This document shows positions 8,486 to 17,018 of a stretch of DNA of 64,000 nucleotides, piece by piece (position 1 is the stretch's first letter; every line of letters starts with the position of its first letter). Source of the stretch: Thalassotalea sp. Sam97 (lineage in GTDB: Bacteria > Pseudomonadota > Gammaproteobacteria > Enterobacterales > Alteromonadaceae); assembly GCF_041379765.1 (NCBI RefSeq), contig NZ_CP166919.1, positions 1,488,001-1,552,000 of the forward strand, read 5' to 3'. The notes under the pieces were generated by a model, which was given only the letters and a program-made list of their open reading frames with translations, was not told where the DNA came from and did not search any database. A program made the position numbers and the translations under genes.

Positions 8486-9262
8486 ATGGACAATTATCAA
8501 ATTGCAAAGCGTGCGCAAATTGGCGTAATTATTCCGTCAACCAACACCGGGGTAGAGTATGATTTACAAAAGTTTCAGCTCGATGGCGTTAGTTGGCATG
8601 CCTCACGGTTTTATATTGAATTACGCAACTGGGCAGATGAAATGGCCAAAACCGGTGAAGACGAAAACACCGTGTTTGAACGTTTTTTAGATATTATGCG
8701 TGGTGAAATACCTAATGCTACCCGCAACGTAATGAGTGCTAAGGTTAGCCATGTAATGCTGGGCATGTCGGCGGAGACGTTTTGGGGCGGACTTGAAGGT
8801 AATATTGCCTTTGAAAACGACATTAAAGCGCAGATTGGTGATTTAGGGTTAACCACCGGTGCAGGGGCGACAAAACAAGCACTTGAGTTGTTTGGTGCAA
8901 AAAAAATCTCTGTTATTACACCATACCCCGAGGTGGGAGATAACAATGTTATCCGTTTTTTTTCAGATATTGGTTTTGATGTGCATAAAGTGAAAGGCTT
9001 AAATCGCCCCTCGGCAACGGCCATCGCTGAGACCAAAATTTCCGACGTACTCTCTGCAATTCATGAGGTAGACCATGACAGCGTCGATGCTATCGTCCAA
9101 TGTGGTACGAACCTATCAACCATCGATTTATTTCCAACGTATGAGCACATCCTTGCTAAGCCGTTGATACCCATAAATGTTGCAACGGTGTGGCACGCAT
9201 TAAGGGCGTGTGGTGTTAATGACAAAATAACTGGTAAAGGGCGATTATTGGAAGAGTTTTAA
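8486..9262 (+). CDS. Maleate isomerase / arylmalonate decarboxylase family protein (one active-site Cys)
   Basis: A 258-residue member of the Asp/Glu-racemase superfamily in its maleate cis-trans isomerase/arylmalonate decarboxylase branch. The N-terminal PSTNTGVE motif and the C-terminal VQCGTNLS motif are present. Only the C-terminal active-site cysteine (Cys206) is visible. The place of the N-terminal one is occupied by the GMSAETF segment. Maleate isomerases and racemases use two cysteines, whereas arylmalonate decarboxylase keeps only the C-terminal one, so the reaction may be a decarboxylation or a different isomerisation. Expected substrates in this setting are substituted maleates. 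A paralogue lies at 14650-15426. Confidence 0.82.
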   Translation: MDNYQIAKRAQIGVIIPSTNTGVEYDLQKFQLDGVSWHASRFYIELRNWADEMAKTGEDENTVFERFLDIMRGEIPNATRNVMSAKVSHVMLGMSAETFWGGLEGNIAFENDIKAQIGDLGLTTGAGATKQALELFGAKKISVITPYPEVGDNNVIRFFSDIGFDVHKVKGLNRPSATAIAETKISDVLSAIHEVDHDSVDAIVQCGTNLSTIDLFPTYEHILAKPLIPINVATVWHALRACGVNDKITGKGRLLEEF

Positions 9263-9340
9263 GCTGCTGTTGACGATATTGATATCCAGCATTCAGATAA
9301 CTCTCTTAAGACCCTCGCTTAAGAACTTAGGCTAATCGTA

Positions 9341-10351
9341 ATGCATGATCGTAGCATCATTCTCATACCACCGACGATAGTCGTGCTGTTGTTGATTAAT
9401 GCGCTGTTAATGTGGCTTATTTGGTGGGTAGGGCCGTACAGTGAGCACATTAACTTTGTCGCCGATAAGGGGGCAACATGGTACTTTTGGCAACGACCGG
9501 ATCCTAACTGGCTAACCCGCCTGTCAGCGTGGGGGAGTTTTGTCGCCCACCAAGTATTCTTCTGGTGGTTAATTTACGATGCGAAAACAAAAAAGCAGCG
9601 TGGCACACTTAACTACAGTCATCGCTTACAACGCCACAATTACGTTGCTTTGCTAGGAAACTTGGCCTTTGTGCTTTGGCACATTATCCAAACCTCACTG
9701 TTTTACGATGGCTTAGCACAAGATACACACGTGTTTTCCGGTCAATTTGCGGTGATATTGTTATTATCATTGGTATTGGTTCTGGAGAACAAACGTAGAG
9801 GTTTATTGTTTGGTTACCGTATTGGTTGGCTAAGCAATGTCCAGTATTTGGTCAAGGAATATCATGGTTATTATTTTAGTTGGGCCATTATTTATACCTT
9901 TTGGTATCATCCTATTGAGATCACCGCAGGTCACATGCTCGGCACGTTTTACGCGCTGATGATCCTAACCCAAGGCTGTTTACTTTACACACGCTATCAC
10001 CGCAACCGCTACTGGACCGTACTTATCGAAACATTCGTCTTTCTTCATGGCGCTGTGGTTGCCTACTACTCGGTTTATCACAATGTGTGGTCGATGTTCG
10101 CGTTTGGCTTTTTGACCATGTTTATCATTACCGGTATCTATGGATTGGGATTGAAACGAAAAACCATTGCCATCATCACCGGCTGCTATGTATTGGGCTT
10201 ATGCGTATTTTATCGTACTGACATAACTGCTATGTCAGAAGTGGTGCGTATTCCGATTATTTTACTGCTTGTTGCCATAGTGCTTGGTGCATTACTCTAT
10301 CCAGTTACCCATCGTAACGTGACGGCTAAAAAGCAACTGAAAGGGGAGTAA
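9341..10351 (+). CDS. Polytopic membrane protein with conserved-looking histidines, function unknown
   Basis: A 336-residue integral membrane protein with roughly nine or ten hydrophobic segments. Histidines sit in or near membrane segments (RHNYVALLGNLAFVLWHIIQ, YHPIEITAGHML, FLHGAVVAYYSVYH), which might bind haem or metal. I do not recognise the family. It lies between the racemase-family gene and the CoA-transferase/lyase pair, on the same strand, and may take part in transport or electron transfer for the pathway. Confidence 0.7.
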   Translation: MHDRSIILIPPTIVVLLLINALLMWLIWWVGPYSEHINFVADKGATWYFWQRPDPNWLTRLSAWGSFVAHQVFFWWLIYDAKTKKQRGTLNYSHRLQRHNYVALLGNLAFVLWHIIQTSLFYDGLAQDTHVFSGQFAVILLLSLVLVLENKRRGLLFGYRIGWLSNVQYLVKEYHGYYFSWAIIYTFWYHPIEITAGHMLGTFYALMILTQGCLLYTRYHRNRYWTVLIETFVFLHGAVVAYYSVYHNVWSMFAFGFLTMFIITGIYGLGLKRKTIAIITGCYVLGLCVFYRTDITAMSEVVRIPIILLLVAIVLGALLYPVTHRNVTAKKQLKGE

Positions 10352-10462
10352 GGCTCTCATAACATAGCTAGTTGCCTTTTGCTCATTATCGCTAGCAGAG
10401 CGCTTGCATCCTCGGCCTCATCATTACACCCTAATACCAGTACAGTGAAATCGCATACAGCA

Positions 10463-10504
10463 AAAACTAACGCGGTAAAACTAACGCGGTAAAACTAACA
10501 CGGT
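10463..10504 (+). repeat. Three tandem 14-base repeats upstream of a CoA-transferase gene
   Basis: AAAACTAACGCGGT occurs three times head to tail (10463-10476, 10477-10490, 10491-10504), the third with one change (ACGCGGT to ACACGGT). It sits 36 bases before the CoA-transferase start, a position suited to regulation or to a recent slippage expansion. Confidence 0.9.
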
Positions 10505-10539
10505 AAAATTTAGGTCAATATTATGGAGTGTCTGTTGAT

Positions 10540-11739
10540 ATGAGCAAACCACTTTCAGGGTTAAAGGTTATCGATTTAACCCATATGCTTTCAGGCCCGT
10601 ATGGCGCCATGTTGTTAGCAGATATGGGGGCTGATACCATTAAAGTAGAGCCTCTTGAAGGTGAAGGAACACGCAAATTATTGGCCACCGATCCGGATAA
10701 TTCAGTCAATGGTTTTGGCGCGTATTTTATTACCCTAAATCGAAATAAACGGTCGATGGCAATCGACTTAAAAACAGTTGAGGGCAAGCAGTTATTTTAC
10801 CAACTGATCGCCGAAGTCGATGTGGTGATTAATAATTTTGCGCCAGGTGTGCCTCAGCGGTTAGGCATTGATTATGACTCGTTAGCTAAATATAACCCTG
10901 CGATCATCACGTGTTCTATCACCGGTTTTGGCTCTGACGGCCCCGGACATAAACGACCGGCCTTTGATCAAGTAGCGCAAGCGTTTGGTGGTGGCATGTC
11001 TATTACCGGTAGTGATCCAAACAACCCTATGCGTGCTGGTATTCCAATTGGCGATTTAAGTGGTGGTATGTTTGCGGTGATGGGGATTTTAGCCGCAGTT
11101 ATCGAGCGTCAAACATCGGGTAAAGGACAGCACATTGATATTTCGATGTTGGATTGTCAAGTGTCGCTGTTAAATTACATGGCAACCATGCACCTGATCT
11201 CAGGTAAAGATCCGTTTCCAATAGGCAATGGCCATTTTGTGCACGTACCCTACAACAGTTACCCGACGAAGGATGGTCATATTATTTTGGCCGTTATTAC
11301 CGACAATTTTTGGCAAAACTTAACGGCTATCATCGATGTTGAGGCTTTTAAAGACAAAAAATACGATACCCAACCAGGCCGATTTGCCGATAAGCAGTTT
11401 ATTGATGCCACACTGGCGGAAATTTTTGCAACCAACAGCAGTCGCTATTGGCTTGATAAACTTGAGGCTGCGCGCATACCTTGTGCACCGGTTAATAAAT
11501 TCTCTGATGTGTTGAATGATCCACAAGTCAAACATCGCAACATGGTGGTTGATATATATCATCCGGATGGACAATCGACGAAAGCACCAGGCAATCCAAT
11601 CAAAATGTCGAGAACAAGTGATGATAGCTATACGCCAGCGCCTCATGTTGGCCAACACAGTGAACAAATCTGTAAAACCTTGCTTGATTTAGATGATCAA
11701 ACGATAGCGTTTTTACGTGCTAAGGGGATCATTAAATAA
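10540..11739 (+). CDS. Type III (CaiB/BaiF) CoA-transferase, citramalate/dicarboxylate CoA-transferase candidate
   Basis: A 399-residue family III CoA-transferase moving CoA from a donor such as succinyl-CoA to a carboxylic acid. The N-terminal LSGPYGAMLLADMGAD segment, the catalytic Asp in IPIGDLSGGM and the QHIDISMLD segment are all present. It overlaps the following HMG-CoA-lyase-type gene by one base (TAATG). A type III CoA-transferase next to an HMG-CoA-lyase homologue is the arrangement of succinyl-CoA:D-citramalate CoA-transferase and R-citramalyl-CoA lyase in Chloroflexus, so citramalate or a homologue is a plausible substrate. GTG 10528 is an alternative start. ATG 10540 lies 11 bases after GGAG. 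Confidence 0.88.
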   Translation: MSKPLSGLKVIDLTHMLSGPYGAMLLADMGADTIKVEPLEGEGTRKLLATDPDNSVNGFGAYFITLNRNKRSMAIDLKTVEGKQLFYQLIAEVDVVINNFAPGVPQRLGIDYDSLAKYNPAIITCSITGFGSDGPGHKRPAFDQVAQAFGGGMSITGSDPNNPMRAGIPIGDLSGGMFAVMGILAAVIERQTSGKGQHIDISMLDCQVSLLNYMATMHLISGKDPFPIGNGHFVHVPYNSYPTKDGHIILAVITDNFWQNLTAIIDVEAFKDKKYDTQPGRFADKQFIDATLAEIFATNSSRYWLDKLEAARIPCAPVNKFSDVLNDPQVKHRNMVVDIYHPDGQSTKAPGNPIKMSRTSDDSYTPAPHVGQHSEQICKTLLDLDDQTIAFLRAKGIIK

Positions 11740-12659
11740 TGCCTGGTCAGTATATTCAGATCACCGATGTGGGACCGCGCGATGGTTTACAAAATCATGT
11801 GGTTTCATTATCCGCAAAACAGCGTGCCGAGATGGTGAATGATTTACTGCATTGCGGTTTAAAGCGTATTGAAGTGGGCGCTTTTGTCTCAGCAAAAGCG
11901 GTGCCGAACATGGCAGGTAGCGAGCAAATATTTCCTCTTTTAGAGGAGAGCGATTGCCGTTTCCAGGCGCTAATCGTAAACCCAAAAGGTTATCAGCGCG
12001 CAAAAGCTGTCGGTGCCAAACACTTGACCATGGTGATCTGTGCAAGTGAGGCCATGAATCAGAAAAACACCGGCACATCAATAGTCGATGCAATGGCGCA
12101 AACCAAGCAAATGATTCGCCAAGGCCACGACGATAACATCACCATTAGTTGTTGCATTGCGGTTGCGTGGCATTGCCCATTCTCGGGACCTACACCGACG
12201 GAGCAAGTGGTTAACATGGTGCGCGCATTGGATGAAGCGGGGGCGCACAGTATCGTACTGGCTGATACCATTGGCGCGGCAAACCCACAGCAGGTGAGCG
12301 ATTTACTTGCACTACTCACTACGGTGGTATCGGTTGATAAACTCGCATGTCATTTTCACGATACGCGCGCAATGGCTCTAGCAAATGTCTATGCGGCACT
12401 GCAACATGGCATACGTCAATTTGACGCATCATTGGGTGGGTTGGGCGGTTGTCCGTTTGCTCCAGGGGCGACAGGTAACGTTGCGACAGAAGATGTGGTT
12501 ATGATGCTAGAGCAAATGGGTTATCAAACAGGCATTGATCTCAATAAGCTTATGCAAGTGAGCGATAAAGTAGGAGCGTGGCTTGATGACAAAATTGGCG
12601 GCAGGGCAGATACTTGGCGACAACTACAACGCCATCGAAAGCCATCTATGTTGGCGTAA
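11739..12659 (+). CDS. HMG-CoA lyase / R-citramalyl-CoA lyase family enzyme
   Basis: A 306-residue DRE-TIM metallolyase. Motifs seen are DVGPRDGLQN at the N-terminus, metal-ligand His residues in ACHFHDTRAMALAN and the active-site loop GLGGCPFAPGATGNVATED with its catalytic Cys. It would split a 3-hydroxyacyl-CoA such as 3-hydroxy-3-methylglutaryl-CoA or citramalyl-CoA into acetyl-CoA (or a homologue) and a keto acid. Coupling to the upstream CoA-transferase indicates that a free acid is first activated and then cleaved, favouring citramalyl-CoA-like substrates over leucine breakdown. Confidence 0.88.
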   Translation: MPGQYIQITDVGPRDGLQNHVVSLSAKQRAEMVNDLLHCGLKRIEVGAFVSAKAVPNMAGSEQIFPLLEESDCRFQALIVNPKGYQRAKAVGAKHLTMVICASEAMNQKNTGTSIVDAMAQTKQMIRQGHDDNITISCCIAVAWHCPFSGPTPTEQVVNMVRALDEAGAHSIVLADTIGAANPQQVSDLLALLTTVVSVDKLACHFHDTRAMALANVYAALQHGIRQFDASLGGLGGCPFAPGATGNVATEDVVMMLEQMGYQTGIDLNKLMQVSDKVGAWLDDKIGGRADTWRQLQRHRKPSMLA

Positions 12660-12905
12660 AAAGGCTACTTTTACAAAGGTTAGGGTTCACCTAAGTTAAC
12701 CTTCAAAATGGTTAACCAAGCTTTTGATAAATGTATGCTTAGCCTGAGATGTTGAATGTGATTTATTGAGAGTAAGTTTTTGATTTTTAATGCTATAGTG
12801 TCATTAATGGTGCTGATTTTAGTGTCAATAACGCAAGTGTTTTCATAAAAATATGAGCAACTAGTAGTCTGCGTGGGTGTGTTATCGTGATCAGGGAGAA
12901 TGGCT

Positions 12906-13610
12906 ATGTTAACCCTAGTATTTGTGTTTTTTATTTTGTGTCATTTGACAATGCTCAGTGTATCGAGCAAAGCAAATAGCAATCAGTTTACAACCTGGTG
13001 GTTGAGGATCCTGCTATGTGGGGTGTTATACGATAACATCGTTGTGATGCTATCAAGCATTTACGGGGCAGACGAGCGGTTATCCATAATGCATCAAATG
13101 CGTTGGTATTTACACTCGCTTATTTTACCGTTTTTGACCGTGTTTACCTATAAAATGCTTGAACATGCTGGTTATCAAGGTGTGCGTAGTACCTGGTGTA
13201 AATTACTCTTTGTGCTGGTAACAGTCATCTCATTAGGCTATGGCATTTGGCATGAAATACTCAACCTTGAGTTAACGACCCGTATGGTATCAACGCCGCT
13301 TGGTGATATTGAACGCTTTGTTGCGGTATCGAAAGCCCCACCGTTTGCGACCATAGGTACCAATTTATTTGCGATTATTTGGTCTGTGGTCATTTGGAAA
13401 AAAGCACGCTGGCCATGGATGTTTGCTGGTTCCTTGACCATCTTTTTAATTAATGGCGCATCGGTTGCCTCACCTTATGGCTTTTTATTCGGTAACATGG
13501 CGGAAGTTGTGTTTATCGCATCGTTACTGGCTACCGCAATCCACTTTACGCCTAAGCAACGGACGCCGTTAACAACCTCTAGCTATCAGCAAACAGCGCG
13601 ACAAAAATAG
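12906..13610 (+). CDS. Seven-segment membrane protein, function unknown
   Basis: A 234-residue protein with about seven hydrophobic segments and a polar C-terminal tail. ATG 12906 is chosen because AGGGAG (12893-12898) is correctly spaced for it and only one base from ATG 12900. I recognise no family signature. It follows the lyase after 246 bases of AT-rich non-coding DNA and is the last plus-strand gene before the convergent minus-strand operon. Confidence 0.65.
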   Translation: MLTLVFVFFILCHLTMLSVSSKANSNQFTTWWLRILLCGVLYDNIVVMLSSIYGADERLSIMHQMRWYLHSLILPFLTVFTYKMLEHAGYQGVRSTWCKLLFVLVTVISLGYGIWHEILNLELTTRMVSTPLGDIERFVAVSKAPPFATIGTNLFAIIWSVVIWKKARWPWMFAGSLTIFLINGASVASPYGFLFGNMAEVVFIASLLATAIHFTPKQRTPLTTSSYQQTARQK

Positions 13611-13677
13611 CGCGACTAAGGTAGATCGTCAAAGCAGTGCTTCGAACTAGAGGATCGCACCTTTGCACAAGGCAAGT

Positions 13678-13697
13678 GCGTTTACTGAGATAAACGC
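13678..13697. other. Hairpin between convergent genes
   Basis: GCGTTTA and TAAACGC form a perfect 7-base stem around a 6-base loop in the gap between the convergent genes ending at 13610 and 13777. There is no strong T-tract, so it is only a possible bidirectional terminator. Confidence 0.35.
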
Positions 13698-13776
13698 TCA
13701 CCGTTTCGTTGGTATTGCAACCTATTTCTGATGGCAGAATTGATAAGGTAAGGAATTATTGACGTATTTTACGTTG

Positions 13777-14637
13777 TTAGGGTTGATACTGATCGCCGAC
13801 GGCGAGCATGTCGCTTACGTTTAATAGGTCATTGACTTGTTGCAACTGCCAGAGTTCTTCTTGATAATCTACGGTCGAGCCCGATGCCTGAATATGCTGC
13901 AGTAAATGCTGTGCTTTGGGTATGAACGCATTAAGCAAAGCAATAGGGTATAACGCCAGTTTATAATTCAGGATCGCTAAGTCATAGCTGGTACTGATTG
14001 GACTGTTGCCCCCTTCTACCAAATTATGGACGAGCGGTACACGTTCTCCAAACTCAGCTGAGATGGCTTGCATTTGCTCACGGGTTGTTGGTGCTTCAAT
14101 AAACAGTAAATCAGCGCCCGCTAATAGGTATTGTTCGGCCCTATATAAAGCCTCATCAAACCCTTCAACGCCTAGAGCATCTGTGCGGGCGATAAGCAAG
14201 GTATCAGCTGACCTGCGCGCATCGACAAAGGCATGAATTTTTCCTACCATTTCTGCGCAGGGAATCACTTGTTTTCCTGCCATGTGCCCACAACGCTTGG
14301 GCATGAGCTGATCTTCAAGTTGCATGGCATTGGCACCGGCGCGCTCTAATAGTTTAGTCGTGCGCTGGGTATTCAACGCATTACCAAACCCGGTATCGAT
14401 ATCTACAATCAACGGTAAGTCATTATATTCACGAATAGCGCGGATCGTATCTGCGATGTCATGAATACCAAGTAACCCAATATCAGGAACACCAAAACGA
14501 GAAAATGCCAAGCCTGCGCCCGAGACAAACGCTGCGTCAAAGCCAGCCTTAGTGACTAAGTGGCAGGAGAGGCCATCAAAAATGCCGGGTACTTTAATGA
14601 TCCCTGGCTGCTCTAGGCACTGCACTAATGTACGCAT
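13777..14637 (-). CDS. Isocitrate lyase/PEP-mutase family lyase (2,3-dimethylmalate or methylisocitrate lyase-like)
   Basis: A 286-residue TIM-barrel lyase. Visible motifs are DIDTGFGN (Mg site), LEDQ followed by PKRCGH (the catalytic-Cys loop of true lyases), ARTDA and IEAP. The PKRCGH loop marks it as a C-C lyase rather than a mutase or hydrolase. Members such as 2,3-dimethylmalate lyase and 2-methylisocitrate lyase release pyruvate or glyoxylate plus a carboxylate. It is the last gene of an eight-gene minus-strand operon containing bilin-reductase-like genes, and the LeuCD-like hydratase genes at 38-40 kb would supply a suitable malate derivative. Substrate assignment is inference. Confidence 0.88.
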   Translation of the reverse strand: MRTLVQCLEQPGIIKVPGIFDGLSCHLVTKAGFDAAFVSGAGLAFSRFGVPDIGLLGIHDIADTIRAIREYNDLPLIVDIDTGFGNALNTQRTTKLLERAGANAMQLEDQLMPKRCGHMAGKQVIPCAEMVGKIHAFVDARRSADTLLIARTDALGVEGFDEALYRAEQYLLAGADLLFIEAPTTREQMQAISAEFGERVPLVHNLVEGGNSPISTSYDLAILNYKLALYPIALLNAFIPKAQHLLQHIQASGSTVDYQEELWQLQQVNDLLNVSDMLAVGDQYQP

Positions 14638-14649
14638 AACAATAACCGC

Positions 14650-15426
14650 TTAACCAGGAATATGGGTGTGCTCTGCCAGTAACGAGCCGTATCCAAATAC
14701 TTTGTCATGAATACCATTAGAGCGCAGAGCATGCCAAAAGGTTAGGGCATTGATGGCAAGTACCGGTTTACCAAGCTCTTGCTCAAGTTGCGCTGCCAGT
14801 TCGACAAAATATAAATTGGTACCGGCTTGTAAAATTAAATCGACGTCATCGCCATTGACCTGTTTTACCAGCTCTCGCGTTTTGGCGAAACTTTCATGGG
14901 CAATCTCGACCGGTCCAGATGAGCAATGACCTGTTATGCGCACAACATCATAGCCAATATCACCTAAAAATTTCACCACCATGTTATCGCCTACTGGCAT
15001 ATAGGGCGTGACCACTGCAATGCGCTTGACCTCGGGATAACATTTTAAGGCATCCATGATGGCTTGAGCACCAAAGGTGATTTGGCAATTTCCCTCTTGC
15101 ATAGCGATGCTATTGTATTTATTAAATTCGCGATCAGAACGGTCTTTACCATCCCAAAACGTCTCTGCAGAGTAGCCGAATATGACATGATCCGGTCGAC
15201 AGGTGAGCGCATCGCGCAAGCCTTGCTCGGTCGCATCACCAATCGCTTTAACCATGGCCACAAATTCGTCTTCGTTAGTGACATGAAATGGCGGGATAAC
15301 ACAGCCTCGTGTCGCTAAAATGACGCCTTCTGGTTTCATTTTGTTGTATTCGACTTCAACCGCTGTGTTGGTACTTGGCACTAACAGCGCAAATTTTTTA
15401 CGATAACCATAATAATCGAATGACAT
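14650..15426 (-). CDS. Maleate isomerase-family protein lacking both active-site cysteines
   Basis: A 258-residue paralogue of the protein at 8486-9262, sharing PSTNTAVE, GYSAETFWDG, TPYMPVGDN and the C-terminal AGTNL region. Where the family carries its C-terminal catalytic Cys this copy reads LQAGTNLY (Ala), and the N-terminal position is also not Cys. It therefore should not work by the two-cysteine racemase/isomerase mechanism. The conserved SAETFW segment shared by the two paralogues suggests a separate subfamily with its own chemistry. It sits in the operon directly before the lyase gene, 12 bases apart. Confidence 0.8.
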   Translation of the reverse strand: MSFDYYGYRKKFALLVPSTNTAVEVEYNKMKPEGVILATRGCVIPPFHVTNEDEFVAMVKAIGDATEQGLRDALTCRPDHVIFGYSAETFWDGKDRSDREFNKYNSIAMQEGNCQITFGAQAIMDALKCYPEVKRIAVVTPYMPVGDNMVVKFLGDIGYDVVRITGHCSSGPVEIAHESFAKTRELVKQVNGDDVDLILQAGTNLYFVELAAQLEQELGKPVLAINALTFWHALRSNGIHDKVFGYGSLLAEHTHIPG

Positions 15427-15459
15427 AAAGGGCTCCTATTTCGTTAGGTTGTCCTGATG

Positions 15460-16185
15460 TTAATCAGCAACCTTAGAGACAAAATCCAGCGTGTGTCTTA
15501 GCACAAGGTTTTGTTGCTCTGTACGGCTGATCAGATCGTGTTGTTCGTTTAAAGTGTCAGCAAAATGGGCAAAGTGCCAATGGTTTCCCCCTTCGATGTA
15601 ACTAAACTCGGTGCGTTCAGGCATTTTTTCTTGGTGTGAGGCAATTTTAACCGGTGTCGATTGCAAATCTTTGTCGGCAACAATACTGAGTACGGGGAGT
15701 GTCAAGTGACTGATGTCACTGCCTGGGTAGGATGCCCAAAACATCAATCCCGCAAGTTTGTCATTGGCGGATTTGGCATACTCGGCTGCCGCTACGCCAC
15801 CTAATGAGTGGCCGGCGATAAACCACGTATCGATTTCAGGGTGTTGCTCAATAACGTCATTGGCTTTATTTATCCCTAAAAAGGCGGTATTAAGCGGCAT
15901 TGGTACAACTGCAACGAACAGGCCATGTATCGCGAAGTTATGGGCGAGGGGGGCAAATGTATCGGCACTGGTTTTTCCGCCGGGGTAAATAATTAAGCCA
16001 ACATGGGTGCGTAGTTGAGGGGCAAATGACAGATAACCCTCGCGATTAACTGTAATGCCGGTCGTCGACTGTAATGCCTGCTCGGCTGCCGCATGTTGAT
16101 GTGGGTACGGAATACTCATCCATACAGCGACACCGACAACGAGTGCGAGTAGACACAGTATCAAATATTTAAAGATATTAATCAT
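15460..16185 (-). CDS. Membrane-anchored alpha/beta hydrolase (dienelactone-hydrolase-like)
   Basis: A 241-residue alpha/beta hydrolase with an N-terminal hydrophobic helix (INIFKYLILCLLALVVGVAV), either a signal anchor or a signal peptide. The nucleophile elbow GHSLGG is intact, a likely acid lies in VADKDLQ and the catalytic His in GGNHWHFAHF. ATG 16185 overlaps the end of the preceding RCCR-like gene by 8 bases, which supports this start over an upstream one at 16221. The ester or amide substrate is unknown. It probably acts at the periplasmic face. Confidence 0.8.
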   Translation of the reverse strand: MINIFKYLILCLLALVVGVAVWMSIPYPHQHAAAEQALQSTTGITVNREGYLSFAPQLRTHVGLIIYPGGKTSADTFAPLAHNFAIHGLFVAVVPMPLNTAFLGINKANDVIEQHPEIDTWFIAGHSLGGVAAAEYAKSANDKLAGLMFWASYPGSDISHLTLPVLSIVADKDLQSTPVKIASHQEKMPERTEFSYIEGGNHWHFAHFADTLNEQHDLISRTEQQNLVLRHTLDFVSKVAD

Positions 16186-17017
16186 AATAATATGGTTGTC
16201 CGTTACGTTCTTCACCAGCAAGAATTCGCACTAAGCGATCGGCCGCAGGTTTACCGACTAATCGTTCCGCAATCGGATTCGCCGGGTCTAGGTAAACAAT
16301 GGATCTACGTTGCTGATAGTCGTGTTGGCGGCGCTTTTGGCAACGTGCTTTATCATTATCGAGTTCCGCGTTTTTAACCAGACTGAGCCAGTGTTTAACG
16401 ACTGCCCAAATGTTAGCTTTTGCTTGCTCTTCAAAAAACGAAAGTGGTCCAACGCCCGCAATAGCACAAGGGCTAAGACTGGCGCGAATAAATGGCATCG
16501 CAGCGTTAAAAGGTTTAACGCGTTGTGCAAATAACGCATTTTGGTGTTCTAACACGGTATCGTTTATCGCATCATAGTATTTCTTAACATAGTTAGGGTG
16601 CGTCACGAGCTCGCAGCGTGGCATCATATCCACATAATAAAACGCTTCTGGCAGGGTACCAAAGGCCATGCCGAGATGTGGTACATCGTTAGTGTCCTTC
16701 ATCCAAAACGTTAAATGAATGTTGGTAAAGGTGTTTTGTGGCTGACCAATATCAGAGTGAATAACCCAGTCGATTGGGTTGTTATCGTTACCACAAAAAT
16801 TACGCATACGTCCCAGATGATTGCCGTCTAAATCATCAAAGTGATGGATATCTTCACACCCCAAATCTTCAGTAAAATCCAGTTCACTGCTAATGTATTG
16901 CCAGATTTCATCGCGCAAAGCGAGCACGCGCTGATAGGTTTCCTCGGTATTTTGTTTTATACCATGCTCAACATGGCGGGCAAACTCTTTAGTGATCATC
17001 GGTGATGACGTTGTCAT
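16178..17017 (-). CDS. Red chlorophyll catabolite reductase (RCCR)-like bilin reductase, copy 1
   Basis: A 279-residue protein aligning by eye with plant RCCR, a ferredoxin-dependent reductase of open-chain tetrapyrroles: NNPIDWVIHSDI, VPHLGMAFGT, DMMPRCELVTHPNYVKKYYD, FIRASLSPCAI and RRSIVYLDPANP match SSPIDFVIGSWI, the PRKDLVLxPDYLKxYY block, FVRSAFSPTA and the RRKSI..D block of RCCR, which I recall from memory. The plant active-site Glu in VVEL is Ala here, while an Asp near the C-terminal block is kept. A strong AAGGAG precedes the ATG. Reduction of a bilin-like molecule is the best functional guess. The electron donor is not encoded nearby. Confidence 0.72.
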   Translation of the reverse strand: MTTSSPMITKEFARHVEHGIKQNTEETYQRVLALRDEIWQYISSELDFTEDLGCEDIHHFDDLDGNHLGRMRNFCGNDNNPIDWVIHSDIGQPQNTFTNIHLTFWMKDTNDVPHLGMAFGTLPEAFYYVDMMPRCELVTHPNYVKKYYDAINDTVLEHQNALFAQRVKPFNAAMPFIRASLSPCAIAGVGPLSFFEEQAKANIWAVVKHWLSLVKNAELDNDKARCQKRRQHDYQQRRSIVYLDPANPIAERLVGKPAADRLVRILAGEERNGQPYYYD

Positions 17018-17018
17018 G

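Noticed and set aside
10463..10504. Tandem repeats considered as a CRISPR remnant
   Set aside because: The repeats are directly adjacent without spacers, only 14 bases long, and no cas gene is present.
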